From assembly GCF_003591035.1 (NCBI RefSeq), contig NZ_QYUO01000001.1, positions 2,666,001-2,730,000 of the forward strand: 64,000 bases of DNA, written 5' to 3'. The stretch is from Noviherbaspirillum saxi. GTDB lineage: Bacteria; Pseudomonadota; Gammaproteobacteria; Burkholderiales; Burkholderiaceae_D. Under the pieces are notes generated by a model. That model saw only the letters and a list, made by a program, of their open reading frames with translations. It had not been told where the DNA came from and made no database searches. This document shows positions 47,490-55,964 of this stretch, piece by piece (position 1 is the stretch's first letter; each line of letters begins with the position of its first letter). The translations under genes and the position numbers were made by a program.

Positions 47490-48716
47490 ATGCATGTTTC
47501 ATCGCCGAACGAAGAGACTCAATGGTTACATGACAGCTATGAACCACCAAGCGGTTTTTCCAGTCTTTCCACGCCGGTCCACCATGCCTCGACCGTGGTC
47601 TTTGACACCGTCGATGCCTACCAGAACCGAGGGGCGCGCAGGTATGACGGCTATACTTACGGGTTATCTGGCACGCCGACAAGCATGGTATTGGCACACA
47701 GAGTTGCACAACTAGAAGCCAGCCACCATCAGGCCGTATTGACACCCTCCGGGCTATCCGCCATTTCGTTAGTCTACCTCAGTTGCCTTAGGCAGGGCGA
47801 CCACGTCCTGGTCAGTGACAACGTATATGGGCCGAGCCGTCACCTGTGCCTGAACGTTCTCCAAGGAATGGGCGTTGAAATTTCCTTCTATGATGCTCTT
47901 GCGGGTTCAGGTATAGAGTCGCAGATTCGCTCGAACACGCGTCTCATATGGGTCGAGTCGCCGGGGTCAATTACGATGGAGATAGCGGACGTCAGCGCCA
48001 TCGCCGCAATAGGAAGGAAACGCGGAATCCTTGTCGCCGCAGACAACACTTGGGCTGCCGGACTGCATTTCAAACCTTTACGTCATGGATGCGACATTTC
48101 GGTCCAGGCACTGACCAAGTATGTAGGAGGGCACTCCGATCTGCTGCTCGGTGCTATTGCCGTAAGCAATGAAATTCTCTATCGGAAAATTAAGGATACG
48201 GCTCACAGCCTCGGCTTGGGCGTATCTTCTCAGGACTGCTTCCTAGCCCTGCGGGGTTTATCGACGCTCAGCGTTCGCATGCGCCAGCACCAGGCAAGCG
48301 CACTAGAAATTTCCAGATGGCTGCAACAGCGATCGGAGATTAAAAAGGTGATTCATCCCGCCTTGGCATCTTGTCCGGGGCATGAAATATGGCGCCGGGA
48401 TTTTTCCGGTTCTAGCGGCCTCTTCTCTATTGTCCTGCAGCCACAGTATTCCAAAAGATCTGTTGACACGATGATCGAGCGGCTGCGCTATTTCCGGATT
48501 GGCGCAAGTTGGGGGGGCGCGATCAGTCTCGCATTACCGCTCGATCCTAGTGACCTGCGAACGGCTGCCCCATGGAATGAGGATGGCTACCTGATCCGCT
48601 TGAGCATTGGCCTGGAAAACGTCGCAGATCTGATCGCCGACCTGCGCGCCGGACTGGATAGTCTACTGAGCGTTCAGGCAGTAGGTGACAGGCAAATGGC
48701 GTATAAAGAAGGATGA
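47490..48716 (+). CDS. PLP-dependent Cys/Met-metabolism enzyme (cystathionine beta-lyase-like C-S lyase), 3' end altered by an IS
   Basis: About 408 aa, of the MetC/MetB family. TPVHHASTVVFDT, RYDGYTYGLSGTPTSMVLAHRVAQLE and LTPSGLSAISLVYLSCL are the N-terminal and PLP-phosphate regions; VAADNTWAAG precedes SVQALTKYVGGHSDLLLG, where the lysine (codon 212 from the ATG at 47484, 210 from 47490) is the PLP lysine. AGGAG six bases before ATG 47490 favours that start. The native frame is interrupted at 48665 by an IS630 element, so the last 17 residues (LSVQAVGDRQMAYKEG) come from the IS. Removing the IS restores RAGLDSLVAG and a stop at 49779. Activity could survive. Expected reaction: beta-elimination of a cysteine thioether. 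Confidence 0.9.
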   Translation: MHVSSPNEETQWLHDSYEPPSGFSSLSTPVHHASTVVFDTVDAYQNRGARRYDGYTYGLSGTPTSMVLAHRVAQLEASHHQAVLTPSGLSAISLVYLSCLRQGDHVLVSDNVYGPSRHLCLNVLQGMGVEISFYDALAGSGIESQIRSNTRLIWVESPGSITMEIADVSAIAAIGRKRGILVAADNTWAAGLHFKPLRHGCDISVQALTKYVGGHSDLLLGAIAVSNEILYRKIKDTAHSLGLGVSSQDCFLALRGLSTLSVRMRQHQASALEISRWLQQRSEIKKVIHPALASCPGHEIWRRDFSGSSGLFSIVLQPQYSKRSVDTMIERLRYFRIGASWGGAISLALPLDPSDLRTAAPWNEDGYLIRLSIGLENVADLIADLRAGLDSLLSVQAVGDRQMAYKEG

Positions 48717-48738
48717 CCTTGCTGCAGGAGGTTATCTC

Positions 48739-49257
48739 ATGGCAAAGAAACGGTATAAGCGGGATTTTGAAGCACTGGAGCAACGTCGCAAGATTGCAGC
48801 GCGGCTTCTTGCGAAAGGGATGAAGCAGGCAGAGGTGGCCCGTGAACTTCATGTAAGCCGGCAAAGCGTGTCTGTCTGGGCTAAAGCGCAGGCCGTCGAC
48901 AAGGAAGGTTGGCGTCGCAAGCCATTGGATTCTTGCCCTGGCCTGAATCCGGCGCAACGACGGTGGCTGTGCAAGCTTCTCGTCAGGGGAGCACAAGCGA
49001 ACGGATTTCCCAATGATGCCTGGACACTGCGTCGCATTGGGCAACTGATCGAGCAGGAGTTCGGCATCGCGTATGGAAAGACAAATATCTGGTTGCTGCT
49101 CAAGGCAATGGGGTTTTCCTGCCAACGTCCTGCGGGGCGTGCGAGCCAGCGCAATGAAGAAGCGATACGGCAGTGGCGACTCAAACGCTGGCCGATGCTC
49201 AAAAAAAAGCCCGCCGGGAGAGAAGAATCCTGCTCTTCATCGACGAGAGCGGCTTGA
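48739..49257 (+). CDS. IS630 transposase OrfA (helix-turn-helix part)
   Basis: 172 aa in frame 0. AARLLAKGMKQAEVARELHVSRQSVSVWAKAQ is a helix-turn-helix for binding the IS ends, and WTLRRIGQLIEQEFGIAYGKTNIWLLLKAMGFS a second DNA-binding domain. AGGAGG lies seven bases before ATG 48739. Near its end the heptamer A AAA AAG (49203-49209) allows ribosomes to slip by -1 into OrfB. Confidence 0.93.
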   Translation: MAKKRYKRDFEALEQRRKIAARLLAKGMKQAEVARELHVSRQSVSVWAKAQAVDKEGWRRKPLDSCPGLNPAQRRWLCKLLVRGAQANGFPNDAWTLRRIGQLIEQEFGIAYGKTNIWLLLKAMGFSCQRPAGRASQRNEEAIRQWRLKRWPMLKKKPAGREESCSSSTRAA

Positions 49258-49742
49258 GTGAGAGGCCTACTCGAATCAAGCCATGGGCACCGGTGGGATG
49301 CACACCGGTACTGCGGTACAGTTTCAACTGGAAGCAGCTGACGGTGATTGCTGCGCTGGGTGTGCGCAATTTCTATTTCCGATTCGTGTACGGGCCGATT
49401 GGCAAATCTGAGCTCGTGCATTTTCTGAAGATGCTGCACAAGAAGCTTCATCGGAAACTGCTGGTTATTTGGGATGGTCTGCCTCAGCATAAAAGCACGC
49501 TTGTCGCCGATTATCTGAAGTCAACATCGGGAAAGGTCGTTGTCGACTATTTGCCTGGCTACGCACCTGAACTCAATCCCTCTGAATACATCTGGGCCTA
49601 TATGAAGCAACGAGAACTAGGCAACTTATGTCGCAGCACGATTGGCGAGGTCAAGGCATTCGCCTGCGGTCGCCTGAAATCTATGCAGCGTCGCGTCGGA
49701 TTGATAGCATCGTTTTGGAAGCAGGCTGGCCTGAAACCCTAA
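49173..49742 (+). CDS. IS630 transposase OrfB (DDE catalytic part), made by -1 frameshift
   Basis: Up to 189 aa as its own frame, but most likely expressed as an OrfAB fusion of about 334 aa. ILLFIDESGLSERP carries the first catalytic Asp, LVIWDGLPQHKS the second, and DYLPGYAPELNPSEYIWAYMK the third acidic residue of the IS630 DDE/DDD domain. The frame from 49173 lacks a ribosome site, which supports expression by frameshifting at 49203-49209. Confidence 0.92.
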   Translation: MATQTLADAQKKARRERRILLFIDESGLSERPTRIKPWAPVGCTPVLRYSFNWKQLTVIAALGVRNFYFRFVYGPIGKSELVHFLKMLHKKLHRKLLVIWDGLPQHKSTLVADYLKSTSGKVVVDYLPGYAPELNPSEYIWAYMKQRELGNLCRSTIGEVKAFACGRLKSMQRRVGLIASFWKQAGLKP

Positions 49743-49819
49743 TGTCACCTATATCCTGAACGCGCAGTAGTGGCCGGCTAATCTGCATCTTAAATGAATT
49801 TTCGGAACAAGCTTCATTC

Positions 49820-50515
49820 ATGAGCCACCTACTCCGTTCCAACTTTGAAGAGGATCACACTCGGCATGTCATGGAAGGTACGGAGCTGGCGCCGCACTTG
49901 CAAACTGCTGCACAGCTAGAGGCTTCACTGTCCGCGGTGCTTGACCGGTGTGTGCCAGGCGCCGATATCTGGCTCTTTGCTTACGGTTCCCTAATGTGGA
50001 ATCCGATGATTGTTTATGAAGAATCTTGTTCTGCGATTCTCTTCGGATATCACCGAGGCTTCTATCTCAGATCGCGCATCCACCGAGGCACTCCTCAGAA
50101 TCCAGGTCTAGTGCTGGCGCTGGATAGCGGCGGGTCTTGTCGTGGCATTTGTTACCGGATTGCTGCAGCGCGGGTGAAAGATGAGCTGCAACTTCTTTGG
50201 CGGAGGGAAATGCTAGGCGGGTCATACAAAGCGCGATGGCTTGATGTTCATACCTGCCGCGGAAGGGTTGCAGCGCTGGCATTCGTTATAGACCGCCAGC
50301 GTCCTACGTATGCGGGAAAGCTGACGGACGACGAAATCGTAAGTTGTTTGCACGCCTCCTATGGGCTTTCGGGATCCGGCGTTGATTACCTACTGCAGAC
50401 ACATCGGACCTTGACAGGAATGGGCATTTCGTGCCCGTCACTGACAAAGCTGATCAAACTAATTCGAGTTGAATCGGATGATAACCATAAGAGTTTGGGA
50501 TTGGAACCAGCATGA
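49820..50515 (+). CDS. ChaC-like gamma-glutamylcyclotransferase
   Basis: A 231-aa protein. IWLFAYGSLMWNP is the substrate-loop signature of the ChaC family, and FGYHRGFYLRSRIHRGTPQNPGLVLALDSGGSCRGICYRI and LLWRREMLGGSYKARWL continue the ChaC pattern. ChaC enzymes split glutathione, or its conjugates, into 5-oxoproline and Cys-Gly. The weak ribosome site and the IS just upstream may have altered its expression. Its stop overlaps the antiporter start by four bases. Confidence 0.92.
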   Translation: MSHLLRSNFEEDHTRHVMEGTELAPHLQTAAQLEASLSAVLDRCVPGADIWLFAYGSLMWNPMIVYEESCSAILFGYHRGFYLRSRIHRGTPQNPGLVLALDSGGSCRGICYRIAAARVKDELQLLWRREMLGGSYKARWLDVHTCRGRVAALAFVIDRQRPTYAGKLTDDEIVSCLHASYGLSGSGVDYLLQTHRTLTGMGISCPSLTKLIKLIRVESDDNHKSLGLEPA

Positions 50516-51846
50516 ATGAAAACATAACTAGCGCTGCGCACGCCGTCGCTGCCGCAGCACAACAATCGGCGGTAGGCAGTCAGGCCGAACACTTAGTGCT
50601 TCACCTCGTGTATCAGCTGATCGTCATATTGATACTTACACGCGTAGTGGTATGGTTCACAAAGCGCTGCTTGGTGCAAACGGACGTGACCGGTGAAATA
50701 CTTGCCGGTCTGGTCCTTGGGCCGAGCTTGGTCGGTGCCATGTTTCCCCAGTGGTTTTCGTCTCTGTTTGTACCAGAAACCTCCACAATTTTCGTTGGGC
50801 TTGCCCAAACGGGGCTCATTCTATTGATGTTCCAGATCGGCCTCGAGTTTGAGTTCAAGACCAATCTGTCAGGGCGGATGAGCCCTGTGGTGCTGATCAG
50901 CGCTGCGGGCATTGTCATCCCGTTTTTGGCAGGGTATGTGACCGCTCCATGGTTCTGGGAACAGATGCCCGGGGCACGTCCGGACCAACTGGCGTTTCGT
51001 CTCTTCTTCGCGACAGCGATGTCGATTACCGCCATTCCTATCCTAGGTCGCATTTTCATGGAGCTGGGTCTTTCGCATACCCGGACCGCCGCGCTGACGA
51101 TCGGTTCCGCCGCCGTCGATGACATTTGCGGATGGCTGGTCCTAGGTGTAGTGTCCGCTCTCATTACTGCAAAATTCGAATTCGGTACACTCGCTGTTCG
51201 GGTAGGACTATTGCTAGCCTATGTGGTCTTTGTCATGCTTCTTTTGCGTCCCATCCTTCTGAAGCGCCTGCAGCGACGCATGAACGCACAGAAACATCTA
51301 TCAGGATCTTCTATCGCCCTGATCCTGATCTTGCTTTTCACTTCTGCCGCGGTCACAAGCAACCTTGGCGTTTTCGCGATCATAGGCGGCTTCGTCATCG
51401 GGGTTGCACTACACGAAAACCGTGAGTTTGTCCGAGCGTGGAAGGAACGCGTCGGCGGACTCGTGAATGCGTTCTTTCTGCCGATATTCTTCGCGTACAC
51501 GGGCCTCAGAACTGACATCGGAACACTTTCTGGCAGTGACGCATGGTTGGTCTGCCTATTGATATGCATCATTGCCTTCGCCAGCAAATTTGGTGGTGCC
51601 TACGTTGCGGCCAGACTGGCAGGCGAACCACACCGCAGTGCACTGACGATTGGCGTATGCATGAACACGCGAGGGCTGATGGAGTTGATTGCTCTCAACA
51701 TTGGCTATGATCTCGGCATCTTGCCGCGTCAAATGTTCACGATGTTGGTCATTATGGCAATTGCTAGCACCGTCATAGCCACTCCTCTGATTCGCTGGCT
51801 GATGCGAAGCGAATGCAAGCTGGCGTCCGAAGCGCCAGGTCTCTAA
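50512..51846 (+). CDS. CPA2-type cation:proton antiporter (Kef/NapA-like), without nucleotide-binding tail
   Basis: A 444-aa membrane protein with about twelve helices. ITGEILAGLVLGPSLVG-like VTGEILAGLVLGPSLVG, GLILLMFQIGLEFEF, SITAIPILGRIFMELG and AAVDDICGWLVLG are CPA2 hallmarks; the DD of VDDICGW and the N-R region NTRGLMELIAL are the ion-path residues. KefB/KefC carry a C-terminal RCK domain that binds glutathione; it is absent here. Translation is coupled to the ChaC gene, which points to a link with electrophile or glutathione stress. Confidence 0.92.
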   Translation: MNENITSAAHAVAAAAQQSAVGSQAEHLVLHLVYQLIVILILTRVVVWFTKRCLVQTDVTGEILAGLVLGPSLVGAMFPQWFSSLFVPETSTIFVGLAQTGLILLMFQIGLEFEFKTNLSGRMSPVVLISAAGIVIPFLAGYVTAPWFWEQMPGARPDQLAFRLFFATAMSITAIPILGRIFMELGLSHTRTAALTIGSAAVDDICGWLVLGVVSALITAKFEFGTLAVRVGLLLAYVVFVMLLLRPILLKRLQRRMNAQKHLSGSSIALILILLFTSAAVTSNLGVFAIIGGFVIGVALHENREFVRAWKERVGGLVNAFFLPIFFAYTGLRTDIGTLSGSDAWLVCLLICIIAFASKFGGAYVAARLAGEPHRSALTIGVCMNTRGLMELIALNIGYDLGILPRQMFTMLVIMAIASTVIATPLIRWLMRSECKLASEAPGL

Positions 51847-51901
51847 AAGCCGTCGCTAGGCCTATATGTAATGCCGAACCCGCATTTTCGGGAACCAGAT
51901 A

Positions 51902-53479
51902 ATGAGCAGCTTATTTACTAGTCGTATCAGGATGTTCGCCGAGAGGGGCTCGCGACATATACTTGCCGAGGGGCTACGAGGCGTGGAACGAGAGGCGTTG
52001 CGCATATGTCGTGAAGGCGTGCTCGCGACGACGAGGCACGCGAAAAACCTGGGTTCTCCCCTGACGCATCCGTATATCACGACAGATTACTCGGAGGCCC
52101 TGCTGGAACTGATCACGCCTCCAGAGCGGGATGTGCGTAACGTACTTGAAAATCTCGATGTGTTACATCGGTATGTGCACGCTTCCATTGGGACGGAGCT
52201 ACTCTGGAATCAATCCATGCCCTGTCCGCTTCCGCCTGAGGATGTAATTCCGATTGCGTGGTACGGAACCTCCCATACCGCCATGCTTAAGCACGTGTAC
52301 CGCCGCGGCCTTGCGCTACGGTACGGCAAGAGCATGCAGTGCATCGCTGGAATCCATTACAACTTTTCCGTTTCCCCTTCCTTATGGACGCTGTTGAAGG
52401 AGGCCATAACAGGAACTGGTTTTCCCGACGAACTACGGTCAGCGGGGTACATTAGTCTGATGCGTAATTTCCGTCGCTTCAGCTGGCTGCTGATGTATTT
52501 GTTCGGTGCATCGCCAGCGATGTGCAGTAATTTTGCGGGGAATGACGTCTACCCCTTTCACACAATGTCCACGGACAGGCTCTATCTTCCTAACGCCACC
52601 AGTTTGCGCATGAGCCGCATAGGCTACCGGGCAAATGCACAGGCAAGCATCGCCGAGCACTTCAATAGCGTCGAGGACTATATCGAATGCATCGCTGCAG
52701 CAGTCAATGAGCCTTACCCACCATATGCCGAACAGGGTGCATACCATAATGGCGAATGGACACAAATCAATACCAATCGTCTGCAGCTGGAAAATGAATA
52801 CTACTCGGCTATACGGCCAAAGCAAGTCACCTTGCCGGACGAGCGACCGCTACAAGCGATATACCGTCGCGGTATCCAGTATGTGGAGGTACGCTGCATC
52901 GATATCGATCCGTTCGAGCCGCTCGGCATCAGCCTTGAGACAACTCGATTTCTCGAAGCGTTTCTGCTGTACTGCGTCTTGGAGGAAAGCCCTTTGACAA
53001 GCTATGATGAAGCGTGTGAGAACGCGGAGAACTTCTCCCGAGCCGTGGAAATGGGCCGATCACCTGGACTTACTTTGCACCGTCAGAGAAAAGCTATCCC
53101 CCTCCGAGACTGGGGCCTGCACTTAATGGAGAAGATTGCCGAAATTGCCAATCTACTCGACGGCTGCGACGACAAGGAAGGTTACATGACCGCCGTGCTG
53201 GCCCAGCAACGGAAGTTAAACGACACGGAACTGACACCATCGGCGCGGGTGCTCAAGGGGCTGCAGGCAAAAGGCGGTTCTTTCTTCCGTTATACGTTAG
53301 AGCAAAGCGCCATCCACACGGCATATTTTCGAGCCCGCCCGCTGCCAGATGTAACCGCCGCGCATTATGCAAGCCTAGCGCACTTGTCGGTAAATGCTCA
53401 GGCCAAGCTGGAAGAAGCGCAGACTGGAGAGTTTGAACAGTACATCTCTCGCTATCAAAGCTTGTCACTTGCGCTCTGA
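51902..53479 (+). CDS. gshA: Glutamate-cysteine ligase (E. coli-type GshA)
   Basis: A 525-aa protein of the gamma-proteobacterial GshA type. GVEREALRICREGVLATTRH, LTHPYITTDYSEALLELITPP and LPPEDVIPIAWYGTSH form the Glu/ATP site; CIAGIHYNFS, LMRNFRRFSWLLMYLFGASPA, QINTNRLQLENEYYSAIRPK and GIQYVEVRCIDIDPF follow in canonical order. It makes gamma-glutamylcysteine in the cytoplasm, the first step of glutathione synthesis. Burkholderiales normally have another GshA elsewhere, so this may be a dedicated, transferred copy. No gshB is in the window. It is followed after 59 bp by the M14 gene. Confidence 0.95.
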   Translation: MSSLFTSRIRMFAERGSRHILAEGLRGVEREALRICREGVLATTRHAKNLGSPLTHPYITTDYSEALLELITPPERDVRNVLENLDVLHRYVHASIGTELLWNQSMPCPLPPEDVIPIAWYGTSHTAMLKHVYRRGLALRYGKSMQCIAGIHYNFSVSPSLWTLLKEAITGTGFPDELRSAGYISLMRNFRRFSWLLMYLFGASPAMCSNFAGNDVYPFHTMSTDRLYLPNATSLRMSRIGYRANAQASIAEHFNSVEDYIECIAAAVNEPYPPYAEQGAYHNGEWTQINTNRLQLENEYYSAIRPKQVTLPDERPLQAIYRRGIQYVEVRCIDIDPFEPLGISLETTRFLEAFLLYCVLEESPLTSYDEACENAENFSRAVEMGRSPGLTLHRQRKAIPLRDWGLHLMEKIAEIANLLDGCDDKEGYMTAVLAQQRKLNDTELTPSARVLKGLQAKGGSFFRYTLEQSAIHTAYFRARPLPDVTAAHYASLAHLSVNAQAKLEEAQTGEFEQYISRYQSLSLAL

Positions 53480-53538
53480 AGAGCGAAACTCTGGACGTCT
53501 TTGGGGACGGGCAGTTTTGCTTGTCTAATTTCCGAACC

Positions 53539-54669
53539 ATGTCAATTTACATTAGCCAGGATTTCGATGGTGGCGCAATCGTCGCGGCATCGGCGGCACA
53601 TCCCGAGGACATTTCACTGATGTTGCGGCCGGATTCGTCCGCGAAGTTTTTACAATGGTTTTATTTTCGCGTCCAAGGTGCGCAGGCGCACGAATGCGCG
53701 ATTCGGATATTGAATGCGGGGCAGTCAACATATCCGGCGGGATGGGAGGATTATCGGGCTGTCGCAAGCTATGACCAGCAACATTGGATCCGAGTGCCGA
53801 CAGATTATGACGGGCAGATACTGACGATCCGACATGCACCTGAAAGAAATAGTGTCTACTACGCGTATTTTGAACCTTATTCTCTCATTCGGCACCGGTC
53901 GCTATTGGAACGTGCCGCGGCATGCCCGCATATGCAGGTTGAATGTCTTGGAAAGACAATTGAGGATCGGGATATTGATCTCATTGTCGTAGGGGACGAA
54001 AGAAAGCGCAGGAAAATCTGGATCACTGCGCGTCAGCACCCCGGCGAAACAATGGCCGAATGGTTTGCCGAAGGCATGGTGGACGCATTACGAAATTCGC
54101 AAAACCCTATGGTGCGAGGCCTGTTGGCCCATGCAGTGTTTTATATTGTACCGAACATGAATCCTGACGGCTCTGTACGTGGCAACCTGCGTACCAATGC
54201 GGCAGGCGCCAACTTGAACCGCGAATGGCTTTCCCCTTCACTTGAATCAAGTCCTGAAGTTTGGCACGTCAAGAGGCGTATCGAAAAAGTAGGCTGCGAT
54301 GTCTTCTTGGATGTGCATGGCGATGAGCGCCTACCATATGTGTTCGCCGCCGGCGGTGAGATGCTTGATAACTTCGAGGCTGGAAAAGCGGCGCATCAGC
54401 AACGTTTTATTGACTGTCTGGCTGCGGCGAGCACGGAATTCCGACCGACGGGATGCTATCCACCTGGAAAATACCAGAAGTACGGCCTTGAATTGGCGAG
54501 TACATACATGGAACTCGCGTTTGATTGCGTAGCGCTAATGTTAGAAATGCCGTTCAAGGACAATGCATGCGCACCGAATATGAGAACTGGATGGAGCGGT
54601 GGACGCAGTGCAAAATTCGGACAACAGACATTGGTCGCGCTCGCTGCATTTGATTCGCTCGGGTTTTGA
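53539..54669 (+). CDS. M14 family zinc carboxypeptidase (cytosolic carboxypeptidase-like)
   Basis: A 376-aa protein. An N-terminal beta-rich domain (about 1-120, with QWFYFRVQGAQAHE and YFEPYS) precedes the M14 domain. Zinc ligands are H167 and E170 in ARQHPGETMAEW and H260 in DVFLDVHGDE; NMNPDGSVRGNLRTNAAGANLNREW is the substrate site and E336 in MLEMPFKD the catalytic base. This layout is that of the CCP/M14D group. No signal peptide is visible. In this cassette it could remove the C-terminal glycine from a glutathione or Cys-Gly conjugate. It is the last gene; an IS3 remnant abuts its stop. Confidence 0.9.
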   Translation: MSIYISQDFDGGAIVAASAAHPEDISLMLRPDSSAKFLQWFYFRVQGAQAHECAIRILNAGQSTYPAGWEDYRAVASYDQQHWIRVPTDYDGQILTIRHAPERNSVYYAYFEPYSLIRHRSLLERAAACPHMQVECLGKTIEDRDIDLIVVGDERKRRKIWITARQHPGETMAEWFAEGMVDALRNSQNPMVRGLLAHAVFYIVPNMNPDGSVRGNLRTNAAGANLNREWLSPSLESSPEVWHVKRRIEKVGCDVFLDVHGDERLPYVFAAGGEMLDNFEAGKAAHQQRFIDCLAAASTEFRPTGCYPPGKYQKYGLELASTYMELAFDCVALMLEMPFKDNACAPNMRTGWSGGRSAKFGQQTLVALAAFDSLGF

Positions 54670-54674
54670 GGGAC

Positions 54675-54858
54675 TGCCTTTTTAGAATGTCGCGCTCCAT
54701 CTTCACGCGCGCCAGCTCCGTTCGCAAGCGGCTGATTTCCATCTGCTCGGCGCCGACTGCCTTGCCGGCCTCCTTGAGCTGGCCTTGTGCCTGTGCCTTG
54801 ATCCAGTTGTGAAGTGTCTATTCCGCAGCGTGTAGCGCGCTCCGCTAATCTTTGACAT
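54675..54858 (-). pseudogene. IS3-family OrfA remnant
   Basis: The minus strand reads MSKISGARYTL after GGAGAAC, then jumps after a deletion into another frame with HNWIKAQAQGQLKEAGKAVGAEQ and MEISRLRTELARVKMERDIL, all typical of IS3 OrfA. It breaks off at the A-rich position where IS3 elements normally frameshift. No OrfB follows; the M14 gene begins instead. Confidence 0.8.
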
Positions 54859-54959
54859 CTTGTTCTCCCCCCGCACTTCCCCAAAAAGTCCTCCGCTACA
54901 TACCGAAAGAAAATATCCAGTGAAACAACTCAAACTGATGATGATTAGCACGTTGATTA

Positions 54960-55357
54960 CAGTCGGTGGCTGCGCGACACCCGGTCGCTCAGCTTGCGGG
55001 TTGCAGCAAACAGGCGCTGCGCTTCATCGACGGTGACGATATCGGGCAGCCGCTGCGCCTTCGGCTTGATCAGGTGCGGCATGACCCACGGTTTGCGCAG
55101 CACATGGACAGTGTAAAACTTGAAGCCGTAAAGGTCGAGCTTGACCGCGCTCCAGGAGTGGGTGGCGACCAGATCGCTGAATAATCGGTGAGCTGGGCTT
55201 CGGACAGGTCGTCGATGCAGTGCAAGAAATACGTCCCCATGCGCCGGATGGCGCGGGCATAGGCATCTATGGTCTTGGCTTGCGGCCCTTTGAGTTTGAG
55301 GTGCTTGAGATGGCTCTGGCACTGCCGGTCGAAGTGCGCGGTGCGACTCGTCTTCAT
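54960..55357 (-). pseudogene. Tyrosine recombinase/integrase N-terminal remnant (IS91-associated type)
   Basis: ATG 55357 begins MKTSRTAHFDRQCQSHL, with LKLKGPQAKTIDAYARAIRRMG as the SAM-like core-binding domain. A missing T near 55181 shifts the frame after QLTDY; the other frame continues FSDLVATHSWSAVKLDLYGFKFY ... AQRLPDIVTVDEAQRLFAATRKLS and then loses similarity near 54985. The catalytic domain is absent. This marks the right edge of the island. Confidence 0.8.
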
Positions 55358-55533
55358 GCTGGTTTATCCTCACGAAATGTTGCACAATCAACCGCTTGGG
55401 AACAAGGGGACGGATGTGCAGAATAATTCGTGTCGCCAGAGTAGGCGATTTCTCCGCGTAGCGGCTTCGTTCAACATGACATTTGATTCTGATGCCTTCG
55501 GCACGGATCAATTCACACGTTAATTCTCAAGAC

Positions 55534-55917
55534 ATGAGCGTATTTGACGGACAACGGATCGTAAGCAAGCGGAAGCGCATGTTGGCCTATTGCGAACAGC
55601 ATGGAATCGTTGTGCCGTCGGGATTCCATGACTTGGAAACGGTTTATCCGATCGCGGTTGTAGACATATCGATTCCGGAAAGACCTAGGCTGCTGCCAAC
55701 AACTTTTTATAATACGGCTGGTGTTTTGGAATACTTTAAAGCTAAAAACAAGTACCCTGGAAATTATAGGGTGATGGATTTTAAGCGGGGATTTGAGTAC
55801 GTCCTGGCATCGCCAATAAATTATCAGCGTCGAGCTGATTTTAATAGCCGTAAGGATGTTGATGATGCTCGGTGGCTTAACTCACGTCGTTGCACGCCGA
55901 CGCAAATGGGCCCCTAA
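55534..55917 (+). CDS. Hypothetical protein
   Basis: A 127-aa protein (MSVFDGQRIVSKRKRMLAYC ... ) with a mixed, moderately AT-rich composition. A conserved-looking core is VYPIAVVDISIPERPRLLPTTFYNTAGVLEYF. No family, membrane segment or catalytic motif is recognised. The last dozen residues (NSRRCTPTQMGP) look unlike the rest, so the C-terminus may be altered. It lies upstream of a DUF4177-like pair. Confidence 0.55.
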   Translation: MSVFDGQRIVSKRKRMLAYCEQHGIVVPSGFHDLETVYPIAVVDISIPERPRLLPTTFYNTAGVLEYFKAKNKYPGNYRVMDFKRGFEYVLASPINYQRRADFNSRKDVDDARWLNSRRCTPTQMGP

Positions 55918-55964
55918 GGCATTCGGCCGCTTATCTACCAACTCAAACAAAAACAAGGAAGCGC

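Larger units (their letters stand above)
48664..49769 (+). mobile_element. IS630-family insertion sequence with TA target duplication
   Basis: The element proper is 48666-49767 (1,102 bp). Its ends CTGAGCGTTCAGG...TAGGTGAC and GTCACCTA...CCTGAACGCGCAG are inverted repeats with 20 of 24 positions matching. TA flanks both sides (48664-48665 and 49768-49769), as expected for IS630/Tc1-mariner targets. It carries two overlapping frames joined by a -1 frameshift site, and it sits in the last codons of the PLP lyase gene. Confidence 0.93.
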
